Shown one piece after another: positions 1-8,528 of a DNA stretch of 64,000 nucleotides; position 1 is the stretch's first letter, and every line of letters starts with the position of its first letter. The notes under the pieces are model-generated. The model saw nothing but the letters and a program-made list of their open reading frames with translations, was not told the DNA's origin and did not search any database. Source of the DNA: Leeuwenhoekiella sp. (GTDB lineage Bacteria; Bacteroidota; Bacteroidia; Flavobacteriales; Flavobacteriaceae); assembly GCA_002708845.1 (NCBI GenBank), contig PAPI01000015.1:43631-107630 (forward strand), read 5' to 3'. The translations under genes were made by a program, and so were the position numbers.

Positions 1-1341
1 TTCTTCAGTATTCCGGTTCCCCCAGAACTCTTACAGGGTCAGAACTGTGAACAGGCTGCTGAGCAAAGCAAAGATTTGTTTGAAAACCCGGAAGATTTTG
101 TAAGCCGAATTAATGAATTGCTGGTCAATAAAGAGCAGGTGCTTGCAGACGAATTATCGATGCGCGATGGCCGCGTGCTAGAGCGTGATTTTATACCCAT
201 TTATGAAGATGGGTACTATAAGGGGCATTTGTGGACGTATCGTGATGTTACTTTACGCCGAAAATACCGGGAGAGTATTGAAGCCGAGCGTCAAAAATAC
301 AGCAACATCATCGCCAATATGAACCTGGGCCTTATTGAGGTAAACAATGATGATGAAATCCTAATGATTAACCAAAGCCTTGAAGAAATGTCGGGCTATA
401 CCGAAGCTGAACTTTTAGGTGAAAAAGGAATGGACATTTTACTCTATCCCGGGGATCGCGATAAACTTAATGCCGAGAATGAAAGCCGGCAGCATGGGGC
501 TTCCAATTCCTATGAGATTCGTGCGCGTAGAAAAAACGGTGAATTAAGGCACTGGCTTATCAGTGGTGCACCTAACTACAACATCAACGGGAAGGTGGTA
601 GGCTCCATAGGTATTCATCTGGATATTACTGATCTTAAAAACCTGGAACTTCAAAAAGAAAACCTGCTTCGCAAACTGGAGAAGAGTAACGACGAATTGC
701 AGGAATACGCTCATGTGGTTTCTCATGACTTGAAATCACCCCTGCGCAGTTTGAGCGCTTTGGTAGATTGGATCAGGGAAGACAACAGAGATTGCTTTGA
801 TGAGCAAACCTTCGCCAATTTTGGTTTGATTGACCAAACTCTTGAGAAGATGGAGCAGCTTATTTCAGATGTGCTCAACTACTCGAGCATGGGCATAGAA
901 AATAGCAAACGCGAGCAGGTGCCGGTTAAGCAGGTGCTTGATGATATAAGAACACTGATCCACATCCCAGAGCATATAAAACTCACGTATCCCGAAAATC
1001 TTCCTGTACTATTGGCAGACCGGGTGAAGCTGCAGCAACTTTTTCAAAACCTCATCGGCAATGCAATTGCATATTGCGATAAAAATCCGGGTTGGGTGCA
1101 AATAAGTTGGGAGGAGCAGCAAAATGTCTATCTGTTTAAAGTGAGTGATAATGGAGTGGGCATTGCACCTGAGTATCACGACAAAATCTTTAAAATCTTT
1201 CAGTCTTTGCAAAAGCGGAAAGAGTCAACCGGCGTGGGATTATCGATAGTCAAAAAAATTGTGGAATTGTATAACGGTAAGATTTGGCTGGAAAGTACAC
1301 CGGGCGAAGGAACCACTTTTTACTTTACCTTAGTCAAATAG
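1..1341 (+). CDS. PAS-domain sensor histidine kinase, 5' end missing
   Basis: The reading frame is open from base 1, so the gene begins before the window; the TTG at 76 is probably internal. It encodes a cytoplasmic-looking sensor kinase. A PAS/PAC region precedes the kinase core (phrases NQSLEEMSGYTEAEL and GSIGIHLDITDLK), followed by a short coiled coil. The H-box reads VVSHDLKSPLRSL, with the phosphorylated His coded at 724-726. An N-box (LIGNAIAYC) and G-boxes (DNGVGIAP, GVGLSIVKKI) complete the HATPase domain. No receiver domain or membrane segment is visible in the part seen. The FIST gene follows after 3 bases, and a closely similar kinase core is encoded at 2468, which suggests duplication within one signalling operon. 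The class is certain; the signal sensed is unknown. Confidence 0.93.
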   Translation, partial: FFSIPVPPELLQGQNCEQAAEQSKDLFENPEDFVSRINELLVNKEQVLADELSMRDGRVLERDFIPIYEDGYYKGHLWTYRDVTLRRKYRESIEAERQKYSNIIANMNLGLIEVNNDDEILMINQSLEEMSGYTEAELLGEKGMDILLYPGDRDKLNAENESRQHGASNSYEIRARRKNGELRHWLISGAPNYNINGKVVGSIGIHLDITDLKNLELQKENLLRKLEKSNDELQEYAHVVSHDLKSPLRSLSALVDWIREDNRDCFDEQTFANFGLIDQTLEKMEQLISDVLNYSSMGIENSKREQVPVKQVLDDIRTLIHIPEHIKLTYPENLPVLLADRVKLQQLFQNLIGNAIAYCDKNPGWVQISWEEQQNVYLFKVSDNGVGIAPEYHDKIFKIFQSLQKRKESTGVGLSIVKKIVELYNGKIWLESTPGEGTTFYFTLVK

Positions 1342-1344
1342 CTT

Positions 1345-2475
1345 ATGAAAACCCTACAACTACAACGAAAGCGTGATGAGGCCTGGCACTATGTTGGGCC
1401 TAGGTCAGATTTAAAAGAACCTCTGGTTTTAATATTTGGCAACCGTTTTTTGCTGGAAGAGGCTGCTACTTTTGAAGAAATACGTAAGCTTTTCCCGGAT
1501 GGGCATCTGGTTTTTGGTTCGTCTAGCGGTGATTTGATTGCCGATTCGGTAAACGATGAGCATCTGAGTGTCACTGCTATCGAGTTTGAACGGGCCCTAT
1601 TTGAAGTAAAAACCATCAATATAAGTACGGTAGCCTACAACAGCGAACTTGCCGGCCGCGAGGTAGTAAGCAAACTCAATCCCAACGGGCTCAAACACAT
1701 TTTTGTGGTTTCAGAAGGCAGTTCGGTTAACGGTTCAGCATTGACTAAAGGGATGCAGGCTGCTGCTCCCAAGGTGTTAATCACCGGCGGTTTGTGTGGT
1801 GATGATGCGCGTTTTGAACGCACGCTTGCCGGTTATAATAAACCACCGGATGACGGGGAAATTGTGGTAATTGGTTTTTACGGTGAAAGCTTTGAAGCTA
1901 GTTTCTCGCTTTACGGCGGATGGATTCCTTTTGGTCCGCAACGCGTGGTTACCCGTTCTGAAGGCAATGTACTGTATGAAATAGACGGTAAACCAGCCCT
2001 TGATTTGTATCGAATGTATTTGGGCGAAAAGGCTAAAGAACTGCCGGGATCTGCGCTGATTTATCCGTTAAATGTTACCAGTACCGAAAACAATCAGGCT
2101 TTTGTACGCACCATTCTTCAGATTGACGAAAAGCAAAATGCGATGATTCTTGCCGGCGATGTACCCGAGCAGGCATTGGTACAGCTAATGATGACCAATA
2201 TTGACAGCTTGGCGGTAGCATCAGAAACGGCAGCCTTACGGGCACTCGAGGGACGCACGACAAAACCCCAGTTGGCTTTGCTTATTAGCTGCATAGGGCG
2301 TAAACTGGTGCTCAATCAGCGGGTGGAGGAAGAGGTCGAGGAAGTCAGAGAAATACTGGGCGAGGAAGTAATTATCAGCGGGATGTATTCCTACGGAGAA
2401 ATCGCTCCGTTTTACGGCGAACGCAGTTGCAAACTACATAATCAAACGATGACCATTACTTTAATAAGTGAATGA
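1345..2475 (+). CDS. FIST N/C-domain sensory protein
   Basis: 376 residues matching the FIST_N plus FIST_C layout: an N-terminal half with FGNRFLLEEA and a GSSSGDLI segment, a central GGLCGDDARFERT segment, and a C-terminal half ending near GMYSYGEIAPF. FIST proteins are predicted cytoplasmic small-ligand sensors that work with kinases or cyclases. There is no signal peptide or membrane helix. The gene lies 3 bases after the upstream kinase and overlaps the next kinase by 8 bases, so it is very probably co-translated with them and may supply their input. The ligand cannot be deduced. Confidence 0.88.
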   Translation: MKTLQLQRKRDEAWHYVGPRSDLKEPLVLIFGNRFLLEEAATFEEIRKLFPDGHLVFGSSSGDLIADSVNDEHLSVTAIEFERALFEVKTINISTVAYNSELAGREVVSKLNPNGLKHIFVVSEGSSVNGSALTKGMQAAAPKVLITGGLCGDDARFERTLAGYNKPPDDGEIVVIGFYGESFEASFSLYGGWIPFGPQRVVTRSEGNVLYEIDGKPALDLYRMYLGEKAKELPGSALIYPLNVTSTENNQAFVRTILQIDEKQNAMILAGDVPEQALVQLMMTNIDSLAVASETAALRALEGRTTKPQLALLISCIGRKLVLNQRVEEEVEEVREILGEEVIISGMYSYGEIAPFYGERSCKLHNQTMTITLISE

Positions 2476-3511
2476 TATGAACGAGCTGCTGAAACGTCAA
2501 TTGCGAAAATACCTTCCTGAAGATCTTAAGGAGCGGGAGGATCTGCAGGCTTTTTTGCAGGCTGTTAGCGCTTCGTATGACAACCTCGAGGATCAGTTTA
2601 AGATGACCCAGCGGGCGATGAAGCTCAGTTCAGACGAACTCTACGAAGTCAACGTTTCTTTACGACAGGAAGCCGAAAAGCAGCGGGCACTCCTAAGTCG
2701 GTTTGAAGAGGTCGTAAACCGCGTGGCTCCCCCGACCGGCGCTCCCTTGCAGGATGGGAAAAACCTCTCTGATTACATCAGCCAACAGGCCGAAGAGCTT
2801 ATAGCCCTTACCCAAAGACAGGAAGGTCTGCTGCAGGAACTCGAGCAGCAAAATCAGGAGCTGAGCGATTATGCTCATATTGTATCTCACGATCTCAAAT
2901 CGCCCTTACGCAATATAGACGCGCTGGTTTCCTGGCTCCGGGAAGATTATGCAGATGTGTTGGATGAAAACGGACTGCAGCAAATGGACCTGATTAAAAC
3001 ACATCTGGGAAAAATGGATGCACTCATCGGCGGAATCCTGCATTACTCGACTATAGGCAGGGATAGTGGTACCGAAAGTAAGATCGATTTGAATGTGCTG
3101 CTTCCGGATATTCTGGATGGGATTCAAATTCCCGAAGGTATAGATGTGCAGGTGCACCGGTTACCGGTAATCACGGCCGATCGATTTAAGATTCAGCAGG
3201 TGTTTCAAAACCTGATTTGTAATGCGGTAACCAGTATTGAGCAACCCTCCGGAAAGATCAAAGTAGTAAGTCGGGAACTTGATAAAGGCCATCAATTTGA
3301 AATAAGCGATACCGGAAAGGGTATTGATTCCAATTACTTCGATAAAATCTTTAAAGTCTTTCAGAAACTGGAGCATGATTCTGCCACGACCGGGATAGGA
3401 CTATCTATTGTCAAAAAGATTGTAAACTTTTATGGTGGAAGTATTTGGCTGGACAGTGAGCCGGGCAAAGGCACCACTTTTTATTTCACACTACCACAAA
3501 CCGAAAAATAA
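2468..3511 (+). CDS. sensor histidine kinase with N-terminal coiled coil
   Basis: 347 residues. The first 130 are charged and Gln/Glu-rich, consistent with a coiled coil, and carry no PAS domain or membrane helix. The kinase core follows: H-box IVSHDLKSPLRNI with His at about residue 141, N-box LICNAVTSI, G-boxes DTGKGID and TGIGLSIVKKI. The core is very close to that of the kinase ending at 1341. With no sensor domain of its own, it probably takes its signal from the overlapping FIST protein; that is inference from overlap and order. The start overlaps the FIST stop by 8 bases. An HPt gene follows 2 bases after the stop. Confidence 0.9.
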   Translation: MNDMNELLKRQLRKYLPEDLKEREDLQAFLQAVSASYDNLEDQFKMTQRAMKLSSDELYEVNVSLRQEAEKQRALLSRFEEVVNRVAPPTGAPLQDGKNLSDYISQQAEELIALTQRQEGLLQELEQQNQELSDYAHIVSHDLKSPLRNIDALVSWLREDYADVLDENGLQQMDLIKTHLGKMDALIGGILHYSTIGRDSGTESKIDLNVLLPDILDGIQIPEGIDVQVHRLPVITADRFKIQQVFQNLICNAVTSIEQPSGKIKVVSRELDKGHQFEISDTGKGIDSNYFDKIFKVFQKLEHDSATTGIGLSIVKKIVNFYGGSIWLDSEPGKGTTFYFTLPQTEK

Positions 3512-3513
3512 CT

Positions 3514-3831
3514 ATGAAAAGCCCTAACCTTTCCTATATTGATAATTTGGCTGCAGACGATGAACGTTTCCGCAGTGAGTTTATCGCCATCCTGAAAACC
3601 GAACTTCCTTTGGAGGTGGAGCTTTACCGCCGATATATAGAGCAGGAGGAGTGGAAATCTGCCGCAGAGAGTGTGCATAAAATGAAGCATAAACTGGGAA
3701 TTGCCAGTATGGACGAGGCATACGAAATCGCCATTCGTTACGAAGAAGAACTTAAGACCGGTTCCAAAAACTCACAAATCGCCTTTGAACGGGAGCTTAA
3801 ACGACTTTCTGATTTTGTAAGTGACTTATAA
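3514..3831 (+). CDS. HPt phosphotransfer protein
   Basis: 105-residue stand-alone histidine phosphotransfer domain. The segment SVHKMKHKLG fits the HPt pattern, with His55 the likely phosphorylated residue. The protein is all-helical in appearance and has the usual length for a single HPt module. It follows the second kinase by 2 bases and precedes the LytTR regulator by 35, so it could carry phosphate between the kinases and that regulator or the receiver at 33916. No receiver domain is fused to either kinase, so the relay would be unorthodox; the partners are inferred. Confidence 0.8.
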   Translation: MKSPNLSYIDNLAADDERFRSEFIAILKTELPLEVELYRRYIEQEEWKSAAESVHKMKHKLGIASMDEAYEIAIRYEEELKTGSKNSQIAFERELKRLSDFVSDL

Positions 3832-3866
3832 TTTGTAATTTGCTGTAGTACCTCAAATTTCAGATT

Positions 3867-4586
3867 GTGAACTGTATTATTGTAGATGATGAAGCCGCTT
3901 CGCGAATGATCGTATCACACCTGTGCAGTCAGGTTGATGATGTTACGGTAATTGATGAATTTCCCAACGCCCTTCAGGCGATTAAATTTTTGAACAAGAA
4001 TGAAGTCGATTTTATCTTTCTCGACATTCATATGCCCGATTTTACCGGCTTTGACTTTTTAGATACGCTGGCTAATCCGCCTAAAGTGATACTTACCACC
4101 TCAGACCGTAATTTTGCCATTGAAGCTTTCGAATACGATTGTATCGTTGATTATCTGGTAAAACCCATTACCTTGCCACGGTTTATCAAAGCATTACAAC
4201 GGCTTGAAAGTGCACCGGCTGCTGCTGCACCCGTGACACCTAAAGAAACCCCAGCAAATCCGGAAGCTTCCACAGAAAAGGAAATGTATGTAAATATTGA
4301 CCGCCGTCTAATTAAAATCGAATTTGATAAAATCTTTTTGATTGAAGCTAAAGGCGATTACATTCTGATTAAGACCGAGCAAAAGAACTACACGGTGCAT
4401 TCAACACTTAAGAAAATAGAAGAGAAATTACCGGATCATTTATTTGTAAAAGTGCATCGCTCGTATATCATCAACATCAAGAAGATTATTGATATTGAAG
4501 ATAACAGTGTGCTCATCGCCCGTGACGTGATCCCCATCAGCCGGTCTAATCGGCCTGAATTGATGAAGCGTCTCAATCTACTTTAA
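3867..4586 (+). CDS. LytTR-family response regulator
   Basis: 239 residues with a GTG start. The REC domain spans residues 1-120: acidic pocket VDDE, phosphoacceptor Asp53 in FLDIHMPDF, conserved Lys in YLVKPIT. An Ala/Pro-rich linker follows, then a LytTR DNA-binding domain (about 140-239) with the family phrases FLIEAKGDYI, VHRSYIIN and IPISRS. LytTR proteins bind short direct repeats related to ACCGTT-type sequences. It closes the signalling operon and lies next to the polysaccharide locus, whose intergenic regions hold AlgR-like boxes at 6914, 8417 and 15566. It is the obvious candidate to bind them. Confidence 0.93.
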   Translation: MNCIIVDDEAASRMIVSHLCSQVDDVTVIDEFPNALQAIKFLNKNEVDFIFLDIHMPDFTGFDFLDTLANPPKVILTTSDRNFAIEAFEYDCIVDYLVKPITLPRFIKALQRLESAPAAAAPVTPKETPANPEASTEKEMYVNIDRRLIKIEFDKIFLIEAKGDYILIKTEQKNYTVHSTLKKIEEKLPDHLFVKVHRSYIINIKKIIDIEDNSVLIARDVIPISRSNRPELMKRLNLL

Positions 4587-4591
4587 AAAAT

Positions 4592-6613
4592 CTAAAGTTT
4601 AAACACCGGCTTTGCTAAGAACTGCCATCTCAGTTTTAAACCTATTTCGGTGAACTCAAAACCTGCTGCTGTTGCTGAGGCCACGTTGCTGTACTTCGCG
4701 TAAAACCCTGCATCCAGACGATCAGATAGGGTGTGGTTGATGCTGGCTTCGAGTCTGAATAGCGTAGAAGCTTTGTCTTTTTCAACAAACTGATATCCAC
4801 CTGCTGCATTGGCCGCATACTGCCAGTTTTTAATACTTCCATTTAAATCTGCAAAAAGCTCCACCGCCTGATAGCTCGACGGACTAAAATACAGCGTAGG
4901 CACCTGGTCTTTAAAACCGACATATTGATAGTTGATTCCCCCTTTTAAGGCTGGCGCCTTGGTAAAGGTGTAATAGATTGAGGTAAACAACAGCTTACGC
5001 TGGTTGCCATCAGTTTGTGGGGTAAACATAAGCCCGGTGTACCAGCCGAGATTTATATTCGTTCCCATATTGTAATTGAGCTTGTAGTTATTCATAAAGA
5101 TCTTTTGATCAATCAGGGTGGCGTTAAAGTTTTGCAGTTCCCGACTGTAACCCAATTCTAAATATTGAAGGGGCAGGGGACGGGCTTTCAATACCACCGA
5201 TCCGTTCACGTCGGTATAGCTGTTGACATCGGCTTCAGCCTTAAGGACTCCCAGGTTAGCTTCAATCCAGGTGTTGTTATAAATGCGGTATTGAACGCCA
5301 AAATTAAAACTGCTGTTCGATGCCTGTGCATTTACATCGGCATTAGCCGTTTTGCGGTAGTCGTAATTGATTTGCGTACGAAAGCGGTAGGACACCGGGA
5401 ACAGAACGCTTAATCCTGTAGCATAAGCGCGGTTACCTCCATTATCCCGGGTGTAGGCCGCACGTGGCATAACCTGAGGAGCAAGACTGCCGGAAAGGGT
5501 TTGCATTAAGCCCAGCGCATCTTTTTGACCTTCATAATATTCGGTAGTTTTTTGGGCGAAAGCATGGGCTTTGTCAAGGTTACCCTGAGCCCGGTAGGCG
5601 TTTGCGATACCCAGGTTTCCGTCAAAGGAGGTGGAATCCTGCTCTAAAATGGACTGATAATGCGCAATACTGGTTTTAAAGGTTCCGGTATACATCCCCA
5701 GACTTGCTTTTAAAGCTAGAATACGCGGGGCATTGCCATAAACCTGATCCAGGCTGTCTAAGGTTTTACGTGCGGTTTTGAACTTTTGATTCCAGATCAG
5801 CGCCTGTACATAACGCTCACTGGCCTGTATGCTTTGTAGGGAGTCTTTCGGGCTGAAGGCTTTTGCTTGTTGTGCCAGCTCCAATGCTTTTTGTTCTGCT
5901 CCGTCCAGATGTGCAACCAGGGATTGCCCGGTTAAAACCGCAACCGAATCAGACATACGACCATAAGTTGTAAAGGCTGCATCGTAGTTTTTCTGGGCAA
6001 TGTGGGTATTAGCCAAAACCTGTAAGCTGAGTGCATCTGCTTCAAAATCCTTAAGGTTTTCGTCAAGCAAAGCGAGGGCATTAGTAAAGTCGGCTTCACT
6101 GCTTAACTGGTTGGCTCTGCCCAGACGTATGTATTTACGGGAAACCAGCGCGTTGGGATTACCCGGCTGAATGCTCAGCGCCTGATTAACACGTTGCAGT
6201 GCCTTGTCATATTCTTTAAGATTGGATAAGGTATTGGCATAACCCAAAACCGCCGAAAAGCTGGTGCTGTCTGTCTTTACCAGATCTTCGTAAACCGTTT
6301 TGGCTTCGTTGAAGTTTTCGCCCCATAACAACGATTCGGCATAGTTGAGGGCGATTTCAAAATCCCCGGGGTATTCGGTTTGCAATTGGGTAAACAGGGC
6401 AGTGGCTTCAGCCGTCGCCCCGCTTAATCCTAAAGCTCTTCCGTAGCACAGGCGGGCAGTCTTGTTGGTGGGATATTCTTCCAGGATGTCTTTAAAAAAG
6501 AGTTTGGCCTTCACGTATTTGCCTTCTTCCAGCAAATTAAATCCGGAAGTCATTTCCTGAGCATAAGCCCAATTGGCGAAACATATACTAATAAAAAGAA
6601 CCAGTTTTTTCAT
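4592..6613 (-). CDS. TPR protein with C-terminal YaiO-type outer membrane barrel
   Basis: The start is placed at the ATG at 6613, because the protein then opens with a clear signal peptide (MKKLVLFISICFANWAYAQ); the 20 residues upstream in frame look non-coding. The mature N-terminal half is a string of tetratricopeptide repeats (EEGKYVKAKLFFKDI, LGYANTLSNLKEYDKAL). The last 270 or so residues are alternating aromatic/polar beta strands ending in WQFLAKPVFKL, as in outer membrane barrels of the YaiO family. TPR plus barrel proteins of this kind usually guide secreted polysaccharide across the outer membrane, which fits the flippase and transferase genes beside it. It is convergent with the LytTR gene. 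Confidence 0.85.
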   Translation of the reverse strand: MKKLVLFISICFANWAYAQEMTSGFNLLEEGKYVKAKLFFKDILEEYPTNKTARLCYGRALGLSGATAEATALFTQLQTEYPGDFEIALNYAESLLWGENFNEAKTVYEDLVKTDSTSFSAVLGYANTLSNLKEYDKALQRVNQALSIQPGNPNALVSRKYIRLGRANQLSSEADFTNALALLDENLKDFEADALSLQVLANTHIAQKNYDAAFTTYGRMSDSVAVLTGQSLVAHLDGAEQKALELAQQAKAFSPKDSLQSIQASERYVQALIWNQKFKTARKTLDSLDQVYGNAPRILALKASLGMYTGTFKTSIAHYQSILEQDSTSFDGNLGIANAYRAQGNLDKAHAFAQKTTEYYEGQKDALGLMQTLSGSLAPQVMPRAAYTRDNGGNRAYATGLSVLFPVSYRFRTQINYDYRKTANADVNAQASNSSFNFGVQYRIYNNTWIEANLGVLKAEADVNSYTDVNGSVVLKARPLPLQYLELGYSRELQNFNATLIDQKIFMNNYKLNYNMGTNINLGWYTGLMFTPQTDGNQRKLLFTSIYYTFTKAPALKGGINYQYVGFKDQVPTLYFSPSSYQAVELFADLNGSIKNWQYAANAAGGYQFVEKDKASTLFRLEASINHTLSDRLDAGFYAKYSNVASATAAGFEFTEIGLKLRWQFLAKPVFKL

Positions 6614-6725
6614 CGTCGTTATTTTATGGATGCAAGTTAGAAGCAGTTCGTACAGATTCAATCTGTAGTTCATTGCAACTCGTCGATACTTTTTGGTATT
6701 TGAAGGAAGTAGGAGGCAGTTGAAC

Positions 6726-6777
6726 GTGAGAAATGAGAAGTGAGAGGTGAGAAGTGAGAAGTGAGATGTAAGATGTA
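6726..6777. repeat. heptanucleotide tandem array, GTGAGAA type
   Basis: About seven degenerate 7-base units (GTGAGAA, GTGAGAG, GTGAGAT) lie between the divergent YaiO-type and flippase genes. The same unit occurs at 33624, 45744 and 50500. There are no spacers and no coding signal. The rest of 6614-6869 holds nothing I can identify. Confidence 0.75.
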
Positions 6778-6869
6778 ACTACGGGAATGAATAAAGAACA
6801 AAGAGAAGAGAATAGAGAACATATAATAACGAACACCGGTCACCGAACAACAAGCCCTGCACCCGAAAC

Positions 6870-6946
6870 ACTCCCGACTAAATCGATTAACTGCATTTCA
6901 AAGCCGATTAAATACCATTCGTCTACAGCAGACTCCCGCTAAACGA
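6870..6946 (+). promoter_or_regulatory. candidate LytTR operator region upstream of the flippase
   Basis: The box ACCATTCGTCTACA at 6914-6927 differs at one base from the boxes at 8417 and 15566 and by one base (A for G) from the AlgR core CCGTTCGTC. It is flanked by a direct repeat: ACTCCCGACTAAATCGA at 6870 and ACTCCCGCTAAACGA at 6932. A -7-like CATCTTTG (6977-6984), one base off TAnnTTTG, lies about 60 bases downstream. The sequence match is seen; binding by the LytTR protein encoded at 3867 is inferred. Confidence 0.5.
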
Positions 6947-7006
6947 AATTTGCAGGTATGCCTTTCAATCCCGCAACATCTTTGTACCAACAAAAACCCA
7001 AAGACT

Positions 7007-7141
7007 ATGCGACTTATTTCTATGAGCTCTGAACCTAAATTAAAAGTGGTGCATAATGTTTACCGCCCCGTCACGCAAAACTTCTTACGTGTGGTACACC
7101 GCAAAGCGGAGACCCGTGTCATTTCATTAGTAACCTGCTAA
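7007..7141 (+). CDS. possible 44-residue leader ORF before the flippase
   Basis: An ATG-started frame of 44 codons (begins MRLISMSSEPKL, ends RVISLVTC) lies about 20 bases after the candidate promoter box and stops 11 bases before the flippase start. It is basic, with no membrane helix and no recognised family. Its position suggests either a small co-expressed protein or a translated leader. An in-frame start further upstream (6950) would begin before the promoter box, so I prefer 7007. Evidence is only position and an open frame. Confidence 0.35.
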   Translation: MRLISMSSEPKLKVVHNVYRPVTQNFLRVVHRKAETRVISLVTC

Positions 7142-7152
7142 CACCTATTCTT

Positions 7153-8409
7153 ATGCTTACGCTAACAAAACGCCTGCCTAAACTCCTCACCCCCGAGCAA
7201 ATCTTTATGGCCAGTGCCTTTGTGGTCAATGGAGGTAACTATGCTTACAACCTGATTCTGGGCCGGGTACTGGGTCCGGCTGCATTTGCCGATGCTGCCA
7301 TACTCATTACCATGTTACTGGTTTTGTCCTTTGTCGCGATGACCTTTCAGTTGGCAGTAGCCAAATTTACTGCCGGGTTTGAACCCGCCGCACGACAGAT
7401 TTTTATTGCCAGTGCCCTGCGTTATGCGACAGCCGCGGGAATAGGTCTGGGGGTGTTGTGTGTGTTGAGCGCTTCGGCTTTACAACAACTTTTTAATACT
7501 GCTTCGCCAACTATGTTTGTGATTTTTGGCCTGGCCATACCCTTATACTTTGTGATGAGTGTTAACCGGGGCAACCTGCAGGGTAATCAGCTTTTTGTCA
7601 AACTTTCGGTTACCTACCAACTGGAAATGCTGGTGCGTCTTGTTTTGACCTTCAGCTTGTTATTGTTCTTTAAAGTCGAGGCGTCCTATGCGGTTTCCAT
7701 AGCTATAGGCATCTCATTTATTGCGGGTATGTTTCCGTATAAAAAGAATACAGGCACTTCTGTATCCCAAACGGAAATCCCTCCGGAACAGTATCGACAA
7801 ATCCTGAAGTTTTTTGCGCTTACCGCTACCTATGAACTCACTCAGATCATCTGCAATAACAGCGACATCCTTCTGGTTAAGCATTATTTTGAAGCTTATG
7901 ATGCCGGGTTGTACGCTTCGCTAGCACTCATTGGTCGTGTGGTGTATTTTGTGACCTGGATGTTTGTGATGATCCTTTTGCCCAAAGTGGTGCAATTGCG
8001 TAAGGAAGGTCAGAATCCGTTACCGGTATTAAAGAACTATCTGGGATACATTGGTTTGTTGTCCTTGTCTATTACTGCCTTTACCTTTTTGTTTCCCGGG
8101 TTTTCAGTACGCCTGTTGTTTGGCAGTGCCTATCTCGCCGTATCGCCTTTGCTGGGTTGGTATGCGCTGGCGACCTCGCTTTTTGCGCTGTCTAACGTTT
8201 TTGCTTATTACTTTTTATCGCTTGATCATTACAAGCCGGTTGCCCTGGCGGGTATTTTTGGAGTGGTGCAGGTGCTGCTTATCGTATTCTTTCACGGAAG
8301 TTTGCTTGAAGTGGTCATCGCTCAGGTGATTGCAATGGGACTCTTACTGGGCGCGCAACTCACTTATTTTGTGTTGCATACCTTAAAACTGAAAAAAACC
8401 TCGTCGTAA
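7153..8409 (+). CDS. Wzx-type polysaccharide flippase
   Basis: 418 residues made almost wholly of about twelve hydrophobic helices, beginning with the family-like segment FMASAFVVNGGNYAYNLILG and a GRVLGPAAFADA turn. The length and pattern fit the MATE/MOP-fold polysaccharide exporters that flip lipid-linked oligosaccharide across the inner membrane. It is followed by a GT4 transferase on the same strand and faces away from the YaiO-type barrel gene. The substrate is unknown. No Wzy polymerase is evident nearby, unless the 1013-residue membrane protein encoded at 12463 takes a related role. Confidence 0.85.
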   Translation: MLTLTKRLPKLLTPEQIFMASAFVVNGGNYAYNLILGRVLGPAAFADAAILITMLLVLSFVAMTFQLAVAKFTAGFEPAARQIFIASALRYATAAGIGLGVLCVLSASALQQLFNTASPTMFVIFGLAIPLYFVMSVNRGNLQGNQLFVKLSVTYQLEMLVRLVLTFSLLLFFKVEASYAVSIAIGISFIAGMFPYKKNTGTSVSQTEIPPEQYRQILKFFALTATYELTQIICNNSDILLVKHYFEAYDAGLYASLALIGRVVYFVTWMFVMILLPKVVQLRKEGQNPLPVLKNYLGYIGLLSLSITAFTFLFPGFSVRLLFGSAYLAVSPLLGWYALATSLFALSNVFAYYFLSLDHYKPVALAGIFGVVQVLLIVFFHGSLLEVVIAQVIAMGLLLGAQLTYFVLHTLKLKKTSS

Positions 8410-8416
8410 GATAACT

Positions 8417-8430
8417 ACCATTCGTCGACA
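8417..8430 (+). promoter_or_regulatory. candidate LytTR box upstream of the GT4 gene
   Basis: ACCATTCGTCGACA lies just after the flippase stop and 98 bases before the GT4 start. It is identical over 14 bases to the minus-strand box at 15566-15579. A weaker ACCTCGTCG starts 19 bases upstream, inside the flippase's last codons, matching the 19-base spacing of half-sites at 15560-15598. The matches are seen; the binding is inferred. Confidence 0.5.
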
Positions 8431-8528
8431 CCAAAGTTCAAACCAGCGTGCTTCGGCAAAAACTCTTGTTTTTCTAAACCATTTTTGTCCTGTATAAAAA
8501 AGTACTCCAAATCTTAAAACCTTTGATT

